From Propionicimonas sp. (GTDB taxonomy: Bacteria; Actinomycetota; Actinomycetes; Propionibacteriales; Propionibacteriaceae): a DNA stretch of 58,261 nt. Below, piece after piece: positions 49,009-57,143 of the stretch. The number at the start of each line of letters is the position of its first letter. Position 1 is the stretch's first letter. The translations under genes and the position numbers were made by a program. The stretch lies in the NCBI RefSeq assembly GCF_029975155.1, contig NZ_JARKPQ010000144.1:1-58261 (forward strand). Direction: 5' to 3'. The notes below the pieces were generated by a model that saw only the letters and a list, made by a program, of their open reading frames with translations, had not been told where the DNA came from and did not search any database.

Positions 49009-49861
49009 GGCTCGACCTCCTGATCCTGGCGGTGATCTCGTCGAAGGCCTCGGCCCGCGTGATCGGCAGACGGTCCAGCGGTCTCCCGGCCGCGGCGAGA
49101 CGGCGTCCGAGCTCGGTCACCTCGGGCGCGAACACGCCGTACGAGCCGAGTTCGTCCGAGCCGACGATCTCCCGCGTCGGCCCGCTCATGACGGCGGTGC
49201 CGTGGTGCATCACCGTGATCGTGTCGGCGTACTGGGCGAGCAGATCGATCTTGTGCTCGGCGAGGACGATCGACTTCCCGTCCTGCTTCAGGCCGTCGAT
49301 GATCTCGAACACGGCCTCCGACGCCTCGGGATCCAGCTGGGAGGTCGGCTCGTCGATGACGATCACCGGCGCGTCCATGGCGATGATCGAGGCGAACGCG
49401 ACCTTCTGTCGCTGGCCACCGGAGAGGTCGTTCGGGTTCTTGCCGACGATCGCCTCGATGCCCAGTTGCTCGACCACCCGCTCGACACGGTCGATCATGT
49501 CCTCGCGCGGCACCCCGAGGTTCTCCAACCCGATGGCGACCTCCTCGAACACGGTCTCGCGGATCCCGCTGATCTGGGTGAAGGGGTTGTCGAACACGCA
49601 GCCGACGGTCCGCGACAGCTCCGCGGGGTCCCAGTCCAGAAGGGGCGCGCCGAGGATGACGACGTCGCCGGTGAGGTCGCCGTGGTGGAAGTGCGGGATG
49701 ACCCCCCGGATCAGGCTGCACAGGGTGGTCTTGCCGCTCGCGTTGAGACCGACGACTCCGTGCAGCTGTCCCTCCTCCAGGACCAGGTTGACGTCGGTCA
49801 GGGACGGGCGCTCGGCGTAGGCGTAGGTGAATCCGACCCCGGACAAGGTGGCTAGAGCCAT
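48998..49861 (-). CDS. ecfA: ECF transporter ATPase, subunit with canonical signature
   Basis: 287 residues; Walker A GLNASGKTT (Lys44), signature LSGGQ (146-150), Walker B VIVIDEPT (Asp170, Glu171), H-loop AEHK (His203). The Q-loop position has Asp91 (VFDNP) instead of Gln. A C-terminal extension of about 60 residues follows the ATPase core. The start at 49861 fits family starts; the frame is open much further upstream as a shadow of ecfT. It overlaps ecfT by ten bases. Confidence 0.92.
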   Translation of the reverse strand: MALATLSGVGFTYAYAERPSLTDVNLVLEEGQLHGVVGLNASGKTTLCSLIRGVIPHFHHGDLTGDVVILGAPLLDWDPAELSRTVGCVFDNPFTQISGIRETVFEEVAIGLENLGVPREDMIDRVERVVEQLGIEAIVGKNPNDLSGGQRQKVAFASIIAMDAPVIVIDEPTSQLDPEASEAVFEIIDGLKQDGKSIVLAEHKIDLLAQYADTITVMHHGTAVMSGPTREIVGSDELGSYGVFAPEVTELGRRLAAAGRPLDRLPITRAEAFDEITARIRRSSHAH

Positions 49862-50652
49862 CCGACTCCTCCGATCACGGCGGCGACAGCGATGAGGATG
49901 GCGACCACGGTGAGCGTGGTGTCCCATCCGCTCCATCGCTTCAGTTCGAGCAGGCTGGTGTGGCGACCGGGGTTGTTGAACGCGCGGGCGTCGAGCGCGA
50001 TCGCACGCTCCTCGGTCGCCGACATCGCCGTCAGGAACACCGGCGCGAGCACCGGGAAGAAGGCACGGGCCCGCACGAGCAGATTCCCCTCGGCCTCGAT
50101 CCCGCGCGCCTTCTGCGCGTCCAGCACCACCCGGGCGGTCGCGCCGAGGTCGGTGATGGCCTGGAAGGAGGCGAGGATGACGTAGCTCACCCGGGGGCTC
50201 ACGCCGATCCCCTCCAGGGCGAGCATCAGCCGGCGCATCGCGACGATCGCGAAGAAGAGCGTGACTCCACCGCAGATGGCCATGACGGCGGTCGTGAAGC
50301 GCAGTCCGTCCTCGATGCCCTCCGCCGTGATGGCCAGGCGACCCAGCGGGACGAGCACGGTCTCGCCTTTCACCAGGAGTGCTCGCAGCACGAACAGGAT
50401 GAGGCCGACGGCGAGCCAGAGGTTCAGGATCGTGACGAGGTACGACCGTCCGCGTCCCGCCAGGAACGCGACGATGAGGAAGAGCACGCTGACCGCCAGC
50501 GGCACCACCCATCCGGAGCTCGCGAGGGCGAGCACGATGAGTGCGCAGATGCTCGCGACCATGGCGATCGGATGCAGGTCCAGGACTGCATTCCCCATGG
50601 CCATCGGCCGCCGATAGCGGTCGGCGACGGCGGCCAGCGTGCTGTCGGTCAT
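49852..50652 (-). CDS. ecfT: ECF transporter T component
   Basis: 266 residues; membrane coupling protein with about five to six segments. The cytoplasmic coupling motifs are KARGIEAEG near 180 and ALDARAFNNP near 220 (the two Ala-Arg-X sites that grip the ATPases). It overlaps the S-component gene by four bases. Confidence 0.93.
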   Translation of the reverse strand: MTDSTLAAVADRYRRPMAMGNAVLDLHPIAMVASICALIVLALASSGWVVPLAVSVLFLIVAFLAGRGRSYLVTILNLWLAVGLILFVLRALLVKGETVLVPLGRLAITAEGIEDGLRFTTAVMAICGGVTLFFAIVAMRRLMLALEGIGVSPRVSYVILASFQAITDLGATARVVLDAQKARGIEAEGNLLVRARAFFPVLAPVFLTAMSATEERAIALDARAFNNPGRHTSLLELKRWSGWDTTLTVVAILIAVAAVIGGVGWL

Positions 50653-51299
50653 GCTCGTCGCGCCTGAGTCGTGGCGGACGTCGCCGTGTGCGGGTTGGGC
50701 TGGCCCAGGTACACCCAGCCGAGCGGCAGCTTCACCAGGAGGCGCCGGGGGATGCCCTTGATGATCGCGTACACGATCAGCACGGTCGGCACCTTGTCGA
50801 GCACGTCCATGGGGAGCTGGGCGACGAAGTTCGCGGTGTTGAGATCCATGCCCATGGCGGTGAGGGCGCCGACGACGATCGCGCCGCCGCCGACCGCGAG
50901 GCCACCGAACACCCAGATCGTGATGAGGGCTCCGCCGAACCCGCCGATGAACGCGAAGGCGAGCGACGACAACAGGGTCTGCCACCACACCCGGAAGACG
51001 CCGATGCGGCCGAAGTAGCCGGCGAGAAGGCCGAACGCGATGTTCAGGACCGCGAAGGCGAAGGTGGGCGGGGAGGTGATCGAGTTGATCGCGTTCGAGA
51101 GCAGACCGACGAGCGCGCCGGGCAGGCCACCACAGGTGGCGCCGACGAGGATCGTCCCGATGCTGTCGAGGTAGACCGGCAGTTTCAGGAGGAGCGCGAT
51201 CTGGCCACCGACGAAGTTGATGGCGATACCGATCGGGATCATGAAGATCGTCAGGCGGCCGTAGCCGCGCATGAGTGTGGTGAGCTTGCTGGAGGCCAT
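50649..51299 (-). CDS. ECF transporter S component (substrate-binding, specificity unknown)
   Basis: 216 residues, six predicted membrane helices: FMIPIGIAINFVGGQIALLL near residue 19, LDSIGTILVGATCGGLPGAL near 44, VGLLSNAIN, FAVLNIAFGLLAGYFGRIGV and a last segment near 175. The pattern matches S components of group-I/II ECF importers; none of the vitamin-specific motifs is evident. Its operon suggests a nucleoside-like ligand. AAAGGAC upstream of the ATG at 51299. Confidence 0.88.
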   Translation of the reverse strand: MASSKLTTLMRGYGRLTIFMIPIGIAINFVGGQIALLLKLPVYLDSIGTILVGATCGGLPGALVGLLSNAINSITSPPTFAFAVLNIAFGLLAGYFGRIGVFRVWWQTLLSSLAFAFIGGFGGALITIWVFGGLAVGGGAIVVGALTAMGMDLNTANFVAQLPMDVLDKVPTVLIVYAIIKGIPRRLLVKLPLGWVYLGQPNPHTATSATTQARRA

Positions 51300-51350
51300 C
51301 GTCGGCGTCCTTTCTTTATGCGCCGAACCCGGGCTCGGCGGAGTGGTGGG

Positions 51351-52283
51351 TCACGTCGCTGACCCAGTCGGTGCGAAGGAGCGAATGAAGTCGTCGACGT
51401 CCGCGCGGGTGGTCATGCCTGCGCGGGCACCGACCTTGCCGACGGCCCGGGCGGCAGCGGCGTTGGCGAACTCGGCCGCGGCGACGGGGTCCCGGCCGAT
51501 CGAGAGGGCGTACAGGAACGAACTGGTGAAGGTGTCGCCGGCGCCGGTGACGTCGACGACCTCGACGGGCAGGCCCGGCACGGTGAAGGCACCGTCCGCG
51601 GTGTGCAGCTCGCATCCCGAGCTGTCTCTCGTGACGACCACGGCGGTCGCGCCCCCGGCGAGCAGCCGTTCGATCGAGCCCCCGGTGCTCACGAAGCGCG
51701 CCTCGCCGAGGGCGTTCATGAACACGATGTCGCAGTGCTCGATCAGGCCGGTGCCGTGGTTCTCCTCGTTGTAGACATCGAGGTCGAGGACGATCCTGGC
51801 GCCGCGAGCCCGGAGCGCCAGGAGGATCTCGTGCGCGCCGAGTCCCCCCATTCGCCACGGCTTCACGTCGGTGAGCGTCGTGACCACGAACTCCGCGTTG
51901 GCCATGTGTTCGAAGGCCGCCGGAGTGAGCTCCGTCCGGGTGATCCCGAGCGTGGGGATGAGCACGATGTGCTGCTCGCCGGAGATCAGCACGATGCAGT
52001 GCGAGTCGGGCACAGACTCGTCGAAGATGACGAACCGGGTGTCCATCCCCTGCTCGCGGAGCTGCGCGAGGAGTTTCTGGGTGAGCGCACCGGAGTTGAG
52101 CTGGCCGATGAACGATGCGGGCCTGCCGTAGTGCGCGTAGATCGACGCCGCGTTCGCGACGCTCCCGCCGAACTGGGGCTCGAGCGCGCGCACGATCACC
52201 TTGTCGTTCGCCTGCGGGAAGAACGGGGTCACGTAGTACTCGTCCTGGGCGACGTCGCCGAAGAACACGGAATGGCGGGTCAT
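51351..52283 (-). CDS. PfkB-family carbohydrate/nucleoside kinase
   Basis: 310 residues; FGGSVANAASIYAHYGRPAS near 38 (substrate site) and DVTGAGDTFTSSFLYAL near 245 with the catalytic Asp. It is closer to the sugar/adenosine-kinase-like branch than the ribokinase at 44095, which has the GGKGANQA motif. It could phosphorylate the imported nucleoside-like compound or a freed sugar. The ATG overlaps the lacI stop by four bases. Confidence 0.9.
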   Translation of the reverse strand: MTRHSVFFGDVAQDEYYVTPFFPQANDKVIVRALEPQFGGSVANAASIYAHYGRPASFIGQLNSGALTQKLLAQLREQGMDTRFVIFDESVPDSHCIVLISGEQHIVLIPTLGITRTELTPAAFEHMANAEFVVTTLTDVKPWRMGGLGAHEILLALRARGARIVLDLDVYNEENHGTGLIEHCDIVFMNALGEARFVSTGGSIERLLAGGATAVVVTRDSSGCELHTADGAFTVPGLPVEVVDVTGAGDTFTSSFLYALSIGRDPVAAAEFANAAAARAVGKVGARAGMTTRADVDDFIRSFAPTGSAT

Positions 52284-53287
52284 CGGCGGGCCTCCCCGGT
52301 CGATCCGCGGACGATCAGCTGCACCGGGAGCGCGATTCTCCCGGGCACGAGCGGAACGCCCGAGTCCAGGGCGTCGAGCAGGGTCCGGGCGGCGAGGGTG
52401 CCGAGTTCGAGGGTGTCCTGGCGCACAGTGGTGAGCGACGGTGTGGTGTACCGGCTCAGCGTCATGTCGTCGAACCCGACGACCGAGACGTCGCGCGGCA
52501 CCTCCAGTCCGTGGTCGTGCAGGGCGGCGATCGCGCCGAGCGCCATCAGGTCGTTGTGCGCGAACACGGCCGTGATCTCACCGGCGGCGACAGCCTCGGC
52601 GTACGGCTCGAAGGCCGCGCGGCCGCCCTCCGCCGAGTAGTCGCCGGACGTGGTGGCGACCCGCCCGCCGGCCTGACTCCACACGCTCGCGAACCCCGTG
52701 CTGCGCAGGACGCTCGTGACCGGCGCGTGCGCGCCCTGGATCTCCAGGACGCTGCGGTGGCCGAGGGCCAGGAGATGCTCGGCGACGAGCCGGCCACCCA
52801 CCTCGTTGTCGGACACGATGGTCGGCAGCCCCACCTCGCCCTCGATCTCCTCGTCGACGAGGATGACCGGAAGCGGGCCTCGCAGGGCTTCTCGCGCCTT
52901 CTCGCCGACGGCGGCACCCGAGGCGTAGATGAGGCCGTCGACGGCGCGGGACGCGATCATCTCGAGGTAGCGACTCTCCCGGCCCGAGTCGAACCCGGTG
53001 GTCGCGAGGATCATGTTGTAGCCACGCTCCATGGCGACCGATTCGATTCCCTTCGCGAGTTCGGCGAAGTATTCGATCGCAACGTCCGGCACGACGAGGG
53101 CGAGCACGCTCGTCTTGCCGAGGGCGAGGCTCTGGGCGGCGCGGGTCGGGACGTAGTTGAGCTCGGCCATGGCCGTGCGTACGCGCTCTCGGACCTGGTC
53201 ACTCACCTTGCGCTTGCCGCTGAGCGCGTGCGAGACGGTGGTGGGACTCACGCCGGCATGCCGGGCGACGTCCGAGATCGAGACCAT
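52280..53287 (-). CDS. LacI-family regulator of the ECF operon
   Basis: 335 residues; helix-turn-helix SISDVARHAGVSPTTVSHAL (residues 3-22), hinge RAAQSLALGKTS and a sugar-binding-protein-like sensor domain (VSVVGFDDMTLSRYTTPSLT near 275). First gene of the operon, co-translated with the PfkB gene. Two CAAAGCGCTTTG-type palindromes upstream indicate autoregulation and induction by a ligand of the pathway, perhaps a nucleoside or ribose derivative. Confidence 0.92.
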   Translation of the reverse strand: MVSISDVARHAGVSPTTVSHALSGKRKVSDQVRERVRTAMAELNYVPTRAAQSLALGKTSVLALVVPDVAIEYFAELAKGIESVAMERGYNMILATTGFDSGRESRYLEMIASRAVDGLIYASGAAVGEKAREALRGPLPVILVDEEIEGEVGLPTIVSDNEVGGRLVAEHLLALGHRSVLEIQGAHAPVTSVLRSTGFASVWSQAGGRVATTSGDYSAEGGRAAFEPYAEAVAAGEITAVFAHNDLMALGAIAALHDHGLEVPRDVSVVGFDDMTLSRYTTPSLTTVRQDTLELGTLAARTLLDALDSGVPLVPGRIALPVQLIVRGSTGEARR

Positions 53288-53375
53288 CTCCGTCCACCCC
53301 TTCCTCACTCGGGCCCTGGTGCGTCGTTGGCACCGGGGCCGTGGTCCTCGCCGGTCAGCTCCGCTGCCACCAGCT

Positions 53376-53401
53376 GCAAAGCGCTTTGCCAAACCGCTTT
53401 G
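53376..53401. promoter_or_regulatory. Two LacI-type operators upstream of the ECF operon
   Basis: GCAAAGCGCTTTGC (53376-53389) is a perfect palindrome; CAAACCGCTTTG (53390-53401) repeats it with one mismatch, directly adjoining. They lie about 90 bases upstream of the lacI start. The rest of 53288-53518 has no gene. Confidence 0.75.
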
Positions 53402-53518
53402 AGGAAGCATAGGCGCACAATCTGGCCAACCGCAAGAGCCTCGTGGGATCCGATTCCGGACGCCCGAGGCCGGCGCCGGTGGAGAGCTGCGATAGGCCCC
53501 GCGACCCGGGTGGGACCG

Positions 53519-54361
53519 TCAGTCGTCGATCAGACCGTGCCGGAGGAAGGCTTCGCGGATGCCTTGGGCCTCTGGTGCGGCGGTTGTCTCGTCGGCGGCG
53601 TCCTTGACCTGCTGGGGCGCGTCGGCCATGGCGATCCCCGTCCCCACGTATGCGAGCATCTCGAGGTCGTTGAAGCTGTCGCCCAGGCCGATGCTGTCTT
53701 CGCGCCTCAGGTGCAGCTGGTCGAGAAGGATCTGGATCCCGCTCGCCTTGTGTACTCCTGGATTGAGGAGTTCTCCACTCCACGGGCCGAAGAACGGCAC
53801 GGAGGTGGCGACCACGTCGAAGGCCTCGCCGAGCGACTGGTCCAGCTCGCGGATCGACAGATCCGCATCGAAGTAGACCGCCTTGGTGGGCCCGGCCCGG
53901 AGCACCTCGGAGGGCTCGGTGAAGAAGCTGATCCTTCCGAAGATGCTCTCCTCGAGCTCGGCGAGGGCGTTCTCGCTGGACACGTGTTGGGACATCACGC
54001 GACGAAGATGGCTGTAGTTCTCCCGCGTCGCGTGGATCCCGTCGATCGACTGGAAGATGTACCCGGCCCCCCGCGGCGGGAAGAACGTCCTGACCGTGTG
54101 CACCTGCTCCTCGCTGAGGCATGTCTGGCCGATGAGCTCGTCTCCTCGGAGGACGATCGCGCCGGACGCTGCCACCATGCCGTCGAATCCGACGTCGACG
54201 ATCCGCGGAGACAGTTCCCCGGGAGATCGGCCGGTACAGAGAAACACCAGATGGCCATTGGCTCGGGCGGCTCGAATCGCGCGCCGGGCTGAATCGGGCA
54301 CCCGACCGTGGTGATCCAGCAGGGTGCCGTCCACGTCCAGGAACACCGCCCGACTGGTCAC
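53519..54361 (-). CDS. HAD-superfamily phosphatase (Cof type)
   Basis: 280 residues; FLDVDGTLLDHHG at residue 7 (nucleophile and acid Asp), LCTGRSPGELSP near 42, and GDSFNDLEMLAYVGTGIAMA near 230 (motif IV), with a C2 cap between. It removes phosphate from sugar or nucleotide phosphates in the cytoplasm. The GTG at 54361 has GAGGAAG upstream. It shares strand and neighbourhood with deoC and the ECF operon but has its own 230-base upstream of lacI, so it is a separate unit. Confidence 0.88.
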   Translation of the reverse strand: MTSRAVFLDVDGTLLDHHGRVPDSARRAIRAARANGHLVFLCTGRSPGELSPRIVDVGFDGMVAASGAIVLRGDELIGQTCLSEEQVHTVRTFFPPRGAGYIFQSIDGIHATRENYSHLRRVMSQHVSSENALAELEESIFGRISFFTEPSEVLRAGPTKAVYFDADLSIRELDQSLGEAFDVVATSVPFFGPWSGELLNPGVHKASGIQILLDQLHLRREDSIGLGDSFNDLEMLAYVGTGIAMADAPQQVKDAADETTAAPEAQGIREAFLRHGLIDD

Positions 54362-54452
54362 TGGTTCTTCCTCCCCCTGATGAGTGAAAAGCACGAGCAG
54401 CAGCCACCCTGCATGTCGGCCACAACCGAGCCTAGGCCGGCCGCCTCCGTAC

Positions 54453-55199
54453 TCAGTAGCCGCCGGTGGTGGAACTGGACGCGTCGGCGGTGAGACCGAG
54501 GACGACGGGAGTGGACCGGTAGCCGATGCCCATCCGATCGATGCCCGCATCGATGAGGCGGAGGAAGTGCGCGCGGTCACGAATGGCTCCGGAGCCCTTG
54601 ACCAGGCAACGCCCCGCGGCGCACTGCATCATGAATGCGACCATCTCGTCGAAGGCGCCGGTCTTCTCGTGCTGGTTGCCGCCGGTGTAGAAGCCGGTGG
54701 ACGTCTTGATGAAGTCCGCGCCAGCGGCGATCGCGGACTCGACAGCGGCCTTGATCTCGTCCCACGTGAGTGCGTCTGTTTCGAAGATGACCTTCACCAG
54801 GACGCCCCTGGCGTGGCAGGCATCGACCACGCGCCGGAGGTCGTCCTCGACCTTGTCCATCTCCCCGGCACGAATCCAGCCGTAGTTGGCGACGATGTCG
54901 AGTTCCTGGATCCCCGCTGCGAGCACGATCTCCGTCTGAGCCACCTTCGACGCCGTGCTCGAGCAGCCGAAGGGGAAGTCGACCACCACGCAGAGTCCCG
55001 TCGACGTCCCGGCGCAGAGGGGGGCGGCCACCTCGACGGACGCCGGGTTGATGCACACGGTCCTGCATCCGTACGTCACCGCGTTCGCCACCTCCCGCCG
55101 CACATCGTCAGGCGTGAAGTCGGGCTTGAGGATCGAGTGATCGATGTAGGCGGCGAGTTCAGAAACCGACATCTCGCTCGCGGGCTTGACTGGCTTCAT
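54453..55199 (-). CDS. deoC: Deoxyribose-phosphate aldolase
   Basis: 248 residues; splits 2-deoxyribose 5-phosphate to glyceraldehyde 3-phosphate and acetaldehyde. YIDHSILKPD start, TVCINPASV near 48, ELDIVANYG with Asp101, LVKVIFETD with Lys136 and the Schiff-base Lys165 in DFIKTSTGF. All catalytic residues are present. AAGGAG before the ATG. The palindrome 57 bases upstream and a divergent GntR gene suggest control by that regulator. Confidence 0.95.
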   Translation of the reverse strand: MKPVKPASEMSVSELAAYIDHSILKPDFTPDDVRREVANAVTYGCRTVCINPASVEVAAPLCAGTSTGLCVVVDFPFGCSSTASKVAQTEIVLAAGIQELDIVANYGWIRAGEMDKVEDDLRRVVDACHARGVLVKVIFETDALTWDEIKAAVESAIAAGADFIKTSTGFYTGGNQHEKTGAFDEMVAFMMQCAAGRCLVKGSGAIRDRAHFLRLIDAGIDRMGIGYRSTPVVLGLTADASSSTTGGY

Positions 55200-55255
55200 C
55201 TGTGGTCTCCTTCGTCACACGATCGGCCTGCAGAGAGGCAGGGCGTTGATGTCGA

Positions 55256-55272
55256 GGCTATCATGTATAGCC
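55256..55272. promoter_or_regulatory. GntR-type operator between deoC and gntR
   Basis: GGCTAT-CATGT-ATAGCC is a 17-base inverted repeat with perfect six-base arms. It lies 57 bases from the deoC start and 39 bases from the gntR GTG, in a position to control both. Confidence 0.65.
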
Positions 55273-55310
55273 TTTTTGCGGTCCCGCCAGCCTCGTGAAA
55301 CCATGGCCGG

Positions 55311-56069
55311 GTGAGCAGTGAGCAGCACGCCCGAGCGCGCTACCTGGAGATCGAGGAATGGCTGCGCCAGCAGTGTGCCGTGCTGCCCGCCGGCTCTTCT
55401 CTCCCGACGGAAGTGGAACTCGCCGAGCGGTTCGACGTGAGCCGGATGACCGCACGTCAGGCGTTCCAGCGCCTCGCGCAGGTCGGCCTCATCGAGCGCC
55501 GGCGCGGTGCAGGGAGCTTCGTCCTTCCGCCCCCGCTTCACCGTGAGGAGGCGGTCCTCCACTCCTTCACCGAGGACATGCTCTCCCGTGGCCTCGCTCC
55601 GAGTTCGCGGGTCTTGCGCGCGGAGGTGGGCACATCGCCGGCAGCGGCCACCGCCCTGGGGCTCGCACCCAACCAGTGGGTCGTCACGATTGAGCGGGTC
55701 CGCTACGCGGACGGAGTGGCCGTGGCGCTCGAGCGCACGGCGTTGCCGGGCGAGTTCGCCGCGGTCCTGGACGCAGACCTCGAGCACGGGTCCCTGCACA
55801 AGGCTCTCGCAGACATGGGCCGCCAGATGGGACGCGCCAGCGGATACGTGACCGCCCGGCTGGCAAGCACCGACGAGGCGGAGCTCCTGGGTCTTGCCGC
55901 GCCGGCGGCTCTCCTCGTCGAATCGAGGCTGATCACCGACCTGGCTGGCAGGGCCGTCGAGAGCACGCAGTCCGCCTACGTCGGCTCGCGCTGGGTGATC
56001 GACACAGGTTCCTTTGTCGCGTCGGTGTCGCCCGGCGAACCCGCCCGCACGCCGCTGGGGCGGAGCTGA
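55311..56069 (+). CDS. GntR-family regulator (HutC/UTRA type)
   Basis: 252 residues; N-terminal winged helix (LPTEVELAERFDVSRMTARQ at residues 31-50; AFQRLAQVGLIERRRGAGSF) and a C-terminal UTRA ligand domain of chorismate-lyase fold (HSFTEDMLSRGLAPSSRVLR near 83, RLITDLAGRAVESTQSAYVG near 207). UTRA domains bind sugar phosphates, amino acids or similar. GTG start. Between deoC and a ROK kinase, each preceded by CTATA-containing sites. Confidence 0.92.
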   Translation: MSSEQHARARYLEIEEWLRQQCAVLPAGSSLPTEVELAERFDVSRMTARQAFQRLAQVGLIERRRGAGSFVLPPPLHREEAVLHSFTEDMLSRGLAPSSRVLRAEVGTSPAAATALGLAPNQWVVTIERVRYADGVAVALERTALPGEFAAVLDADLEHGSLHKALADMGRQMGRASGYVTARLASTDEAELLGLAAPAALLVESRLITDLAGRAVESTQSAYVGSRWVIDTGSFVASVSPGEPARTPLGRS

Positions 56070-56092
56070 GCGCGATCCCCCGGGATCCATTT

Positions 56093-56108
56093 GTCTATAC
56101 TATGAGCG
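56093..56108. promoter_or_regulatory. Possible GntR site upstream of the ROK gene
   Basis: GTCTATACTATGAGC contains GTCTATAC, the GTNTANAC core typical of HutC-type operators, and shares CTATA with the deoC-gntR site. It lies 40-55 bases before the ROK start. Confidence 0.4.
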
Positions 56109-56147
56109 ACGCGGCTGACGAGCGCCGCCGGCACGGGAGTGACCACG

Positions 56148-57143
56148 GTGGACCTGATCGAGGATGGCCCTCATCGCCTCGACGTGAGCGAACACATGCC
56201 GGCCGGGCCCCCGAGCCGGCGCTACGTGGGTGTCGACGTCGGGGGCACGAACATCAAGTCCGTGGTGCTGGAGATGGCACCGGGCCGCGCCGAGGTGTTG
56301 CGTCAGGACCAGTGCCCGACGGAGGGTGATACCCCCGCCGACGTGCTCGCCCAGGTGGCGACGATCGCCTCATCGCTCGCGGCGGCAGACCCCTCGACGT
56401 CGGCGCTGGGATTCTCGCTTCCCGGAGCGGTCGACCGACGACGGGGTGTCACCGGTGTGATGCCGAACCTCCCGGGGGCCTGGCCCGGCACTCGGGCGCG
56501 CGCGGCCGTTGAGGACTTGACTGGCATCCCGACCGCCCTGATCAACGACGCACGTGCCTTCACGCTCGCTGAGTCCCGTCTGGGTGCCGGACGCGGGCTC
56601 GAGGTCGTTGTCGGCGTGACCTTGGGAACGGGCGTGGGCGGCGGGATCGCACGTGCGGGCACGCTGTTCGAGGGCGCATCGGGCTTCGCCGGGGAACTGG
56701 GGCACCAGATCCTCTATCCCGATGGTGAGCTCTGCGGCTGCGGCAACCGTGGCTGCGTTGAGACGGTCGTCAACTCCAGGACGCTGACCGAAAGGGCTGG
56801 ACTCCGCACGGTCAAGGAGGTCTTCGCCGAGGCGGCGGCGGGGAACGCCCGTGCCGTGGCATCGATCGCCGGCTACGTCGACAACCTGGCAATTGCGCTC
56901 GCGAACGTCCACGCCCTGCTCTGCCCGGACGCCTTCGTCGTCGGTGGGGGGATTGCCGAGGCCGGGGCGGAGCTGCTCGTTCCCCTCCTTGAGCGGATCC
57001 GCGCCCTCACCACCTTCGACCAGCCTCTCAACGTCCAGGTGCGTTCGGCGGCACTCGGTCCGTACTCGGGTGCGATCGGGGCCGCACTGATCGCTGCGGA
57101 GCGCGAAGGACACGAGGAATGCCTCGCGGTGAGATCCGACTGA
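56148..57143 (+). CDS. ROK-family sugar kinase with altered C-terminus
   Basis: 331 residues from the GTG at 56148 (GGGAG eight bases upstream; GTG 56139 is also in frame). YVGVDVGGTNIKSVVLEM near 22 (phosphate loop), FAGELGHQ near 182 and CGCGNRGCVETV near 195, the zinc motif of active ROK kinases; no helix-turn-helix, so an enzyme, not a repressor. It would phosphorylate a hexose or N-acyl-hexosamine. The usual end (GAIGAALIAAER) is followed by about 12 extra residues encoded by a mazF remnant, implying loss of the original stop. Confidence 0.9.
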   Translation: MDLIEDGPHRLDVSEHMPAGPPSRRYVGVDVGGTNIKSVVLEMAPGRAEVLRQDQCPTEGDTPADVLAQVATIASSLAAADPSTSALGFSLPGAVDRRRGVTGVMPNLPGAWPGTRARAAVEDLTGIPTALINDARAFTLAESRLGAGRGLEVVVGVTLGTGVGGGIARAGTLFEGASGFAGELGHQILYPDGELCGCGNRGCVETVVNSRTLTERAGLRTVKEVFAEAAAGNARAVASIAGYVDNLAIALANVHALLCPDAFVVGGGIAEAGAELLVPLLERIRALTTFDQPLNVQVRSAALGPYSGAIGAALIAAEREGHEECLAVRSD

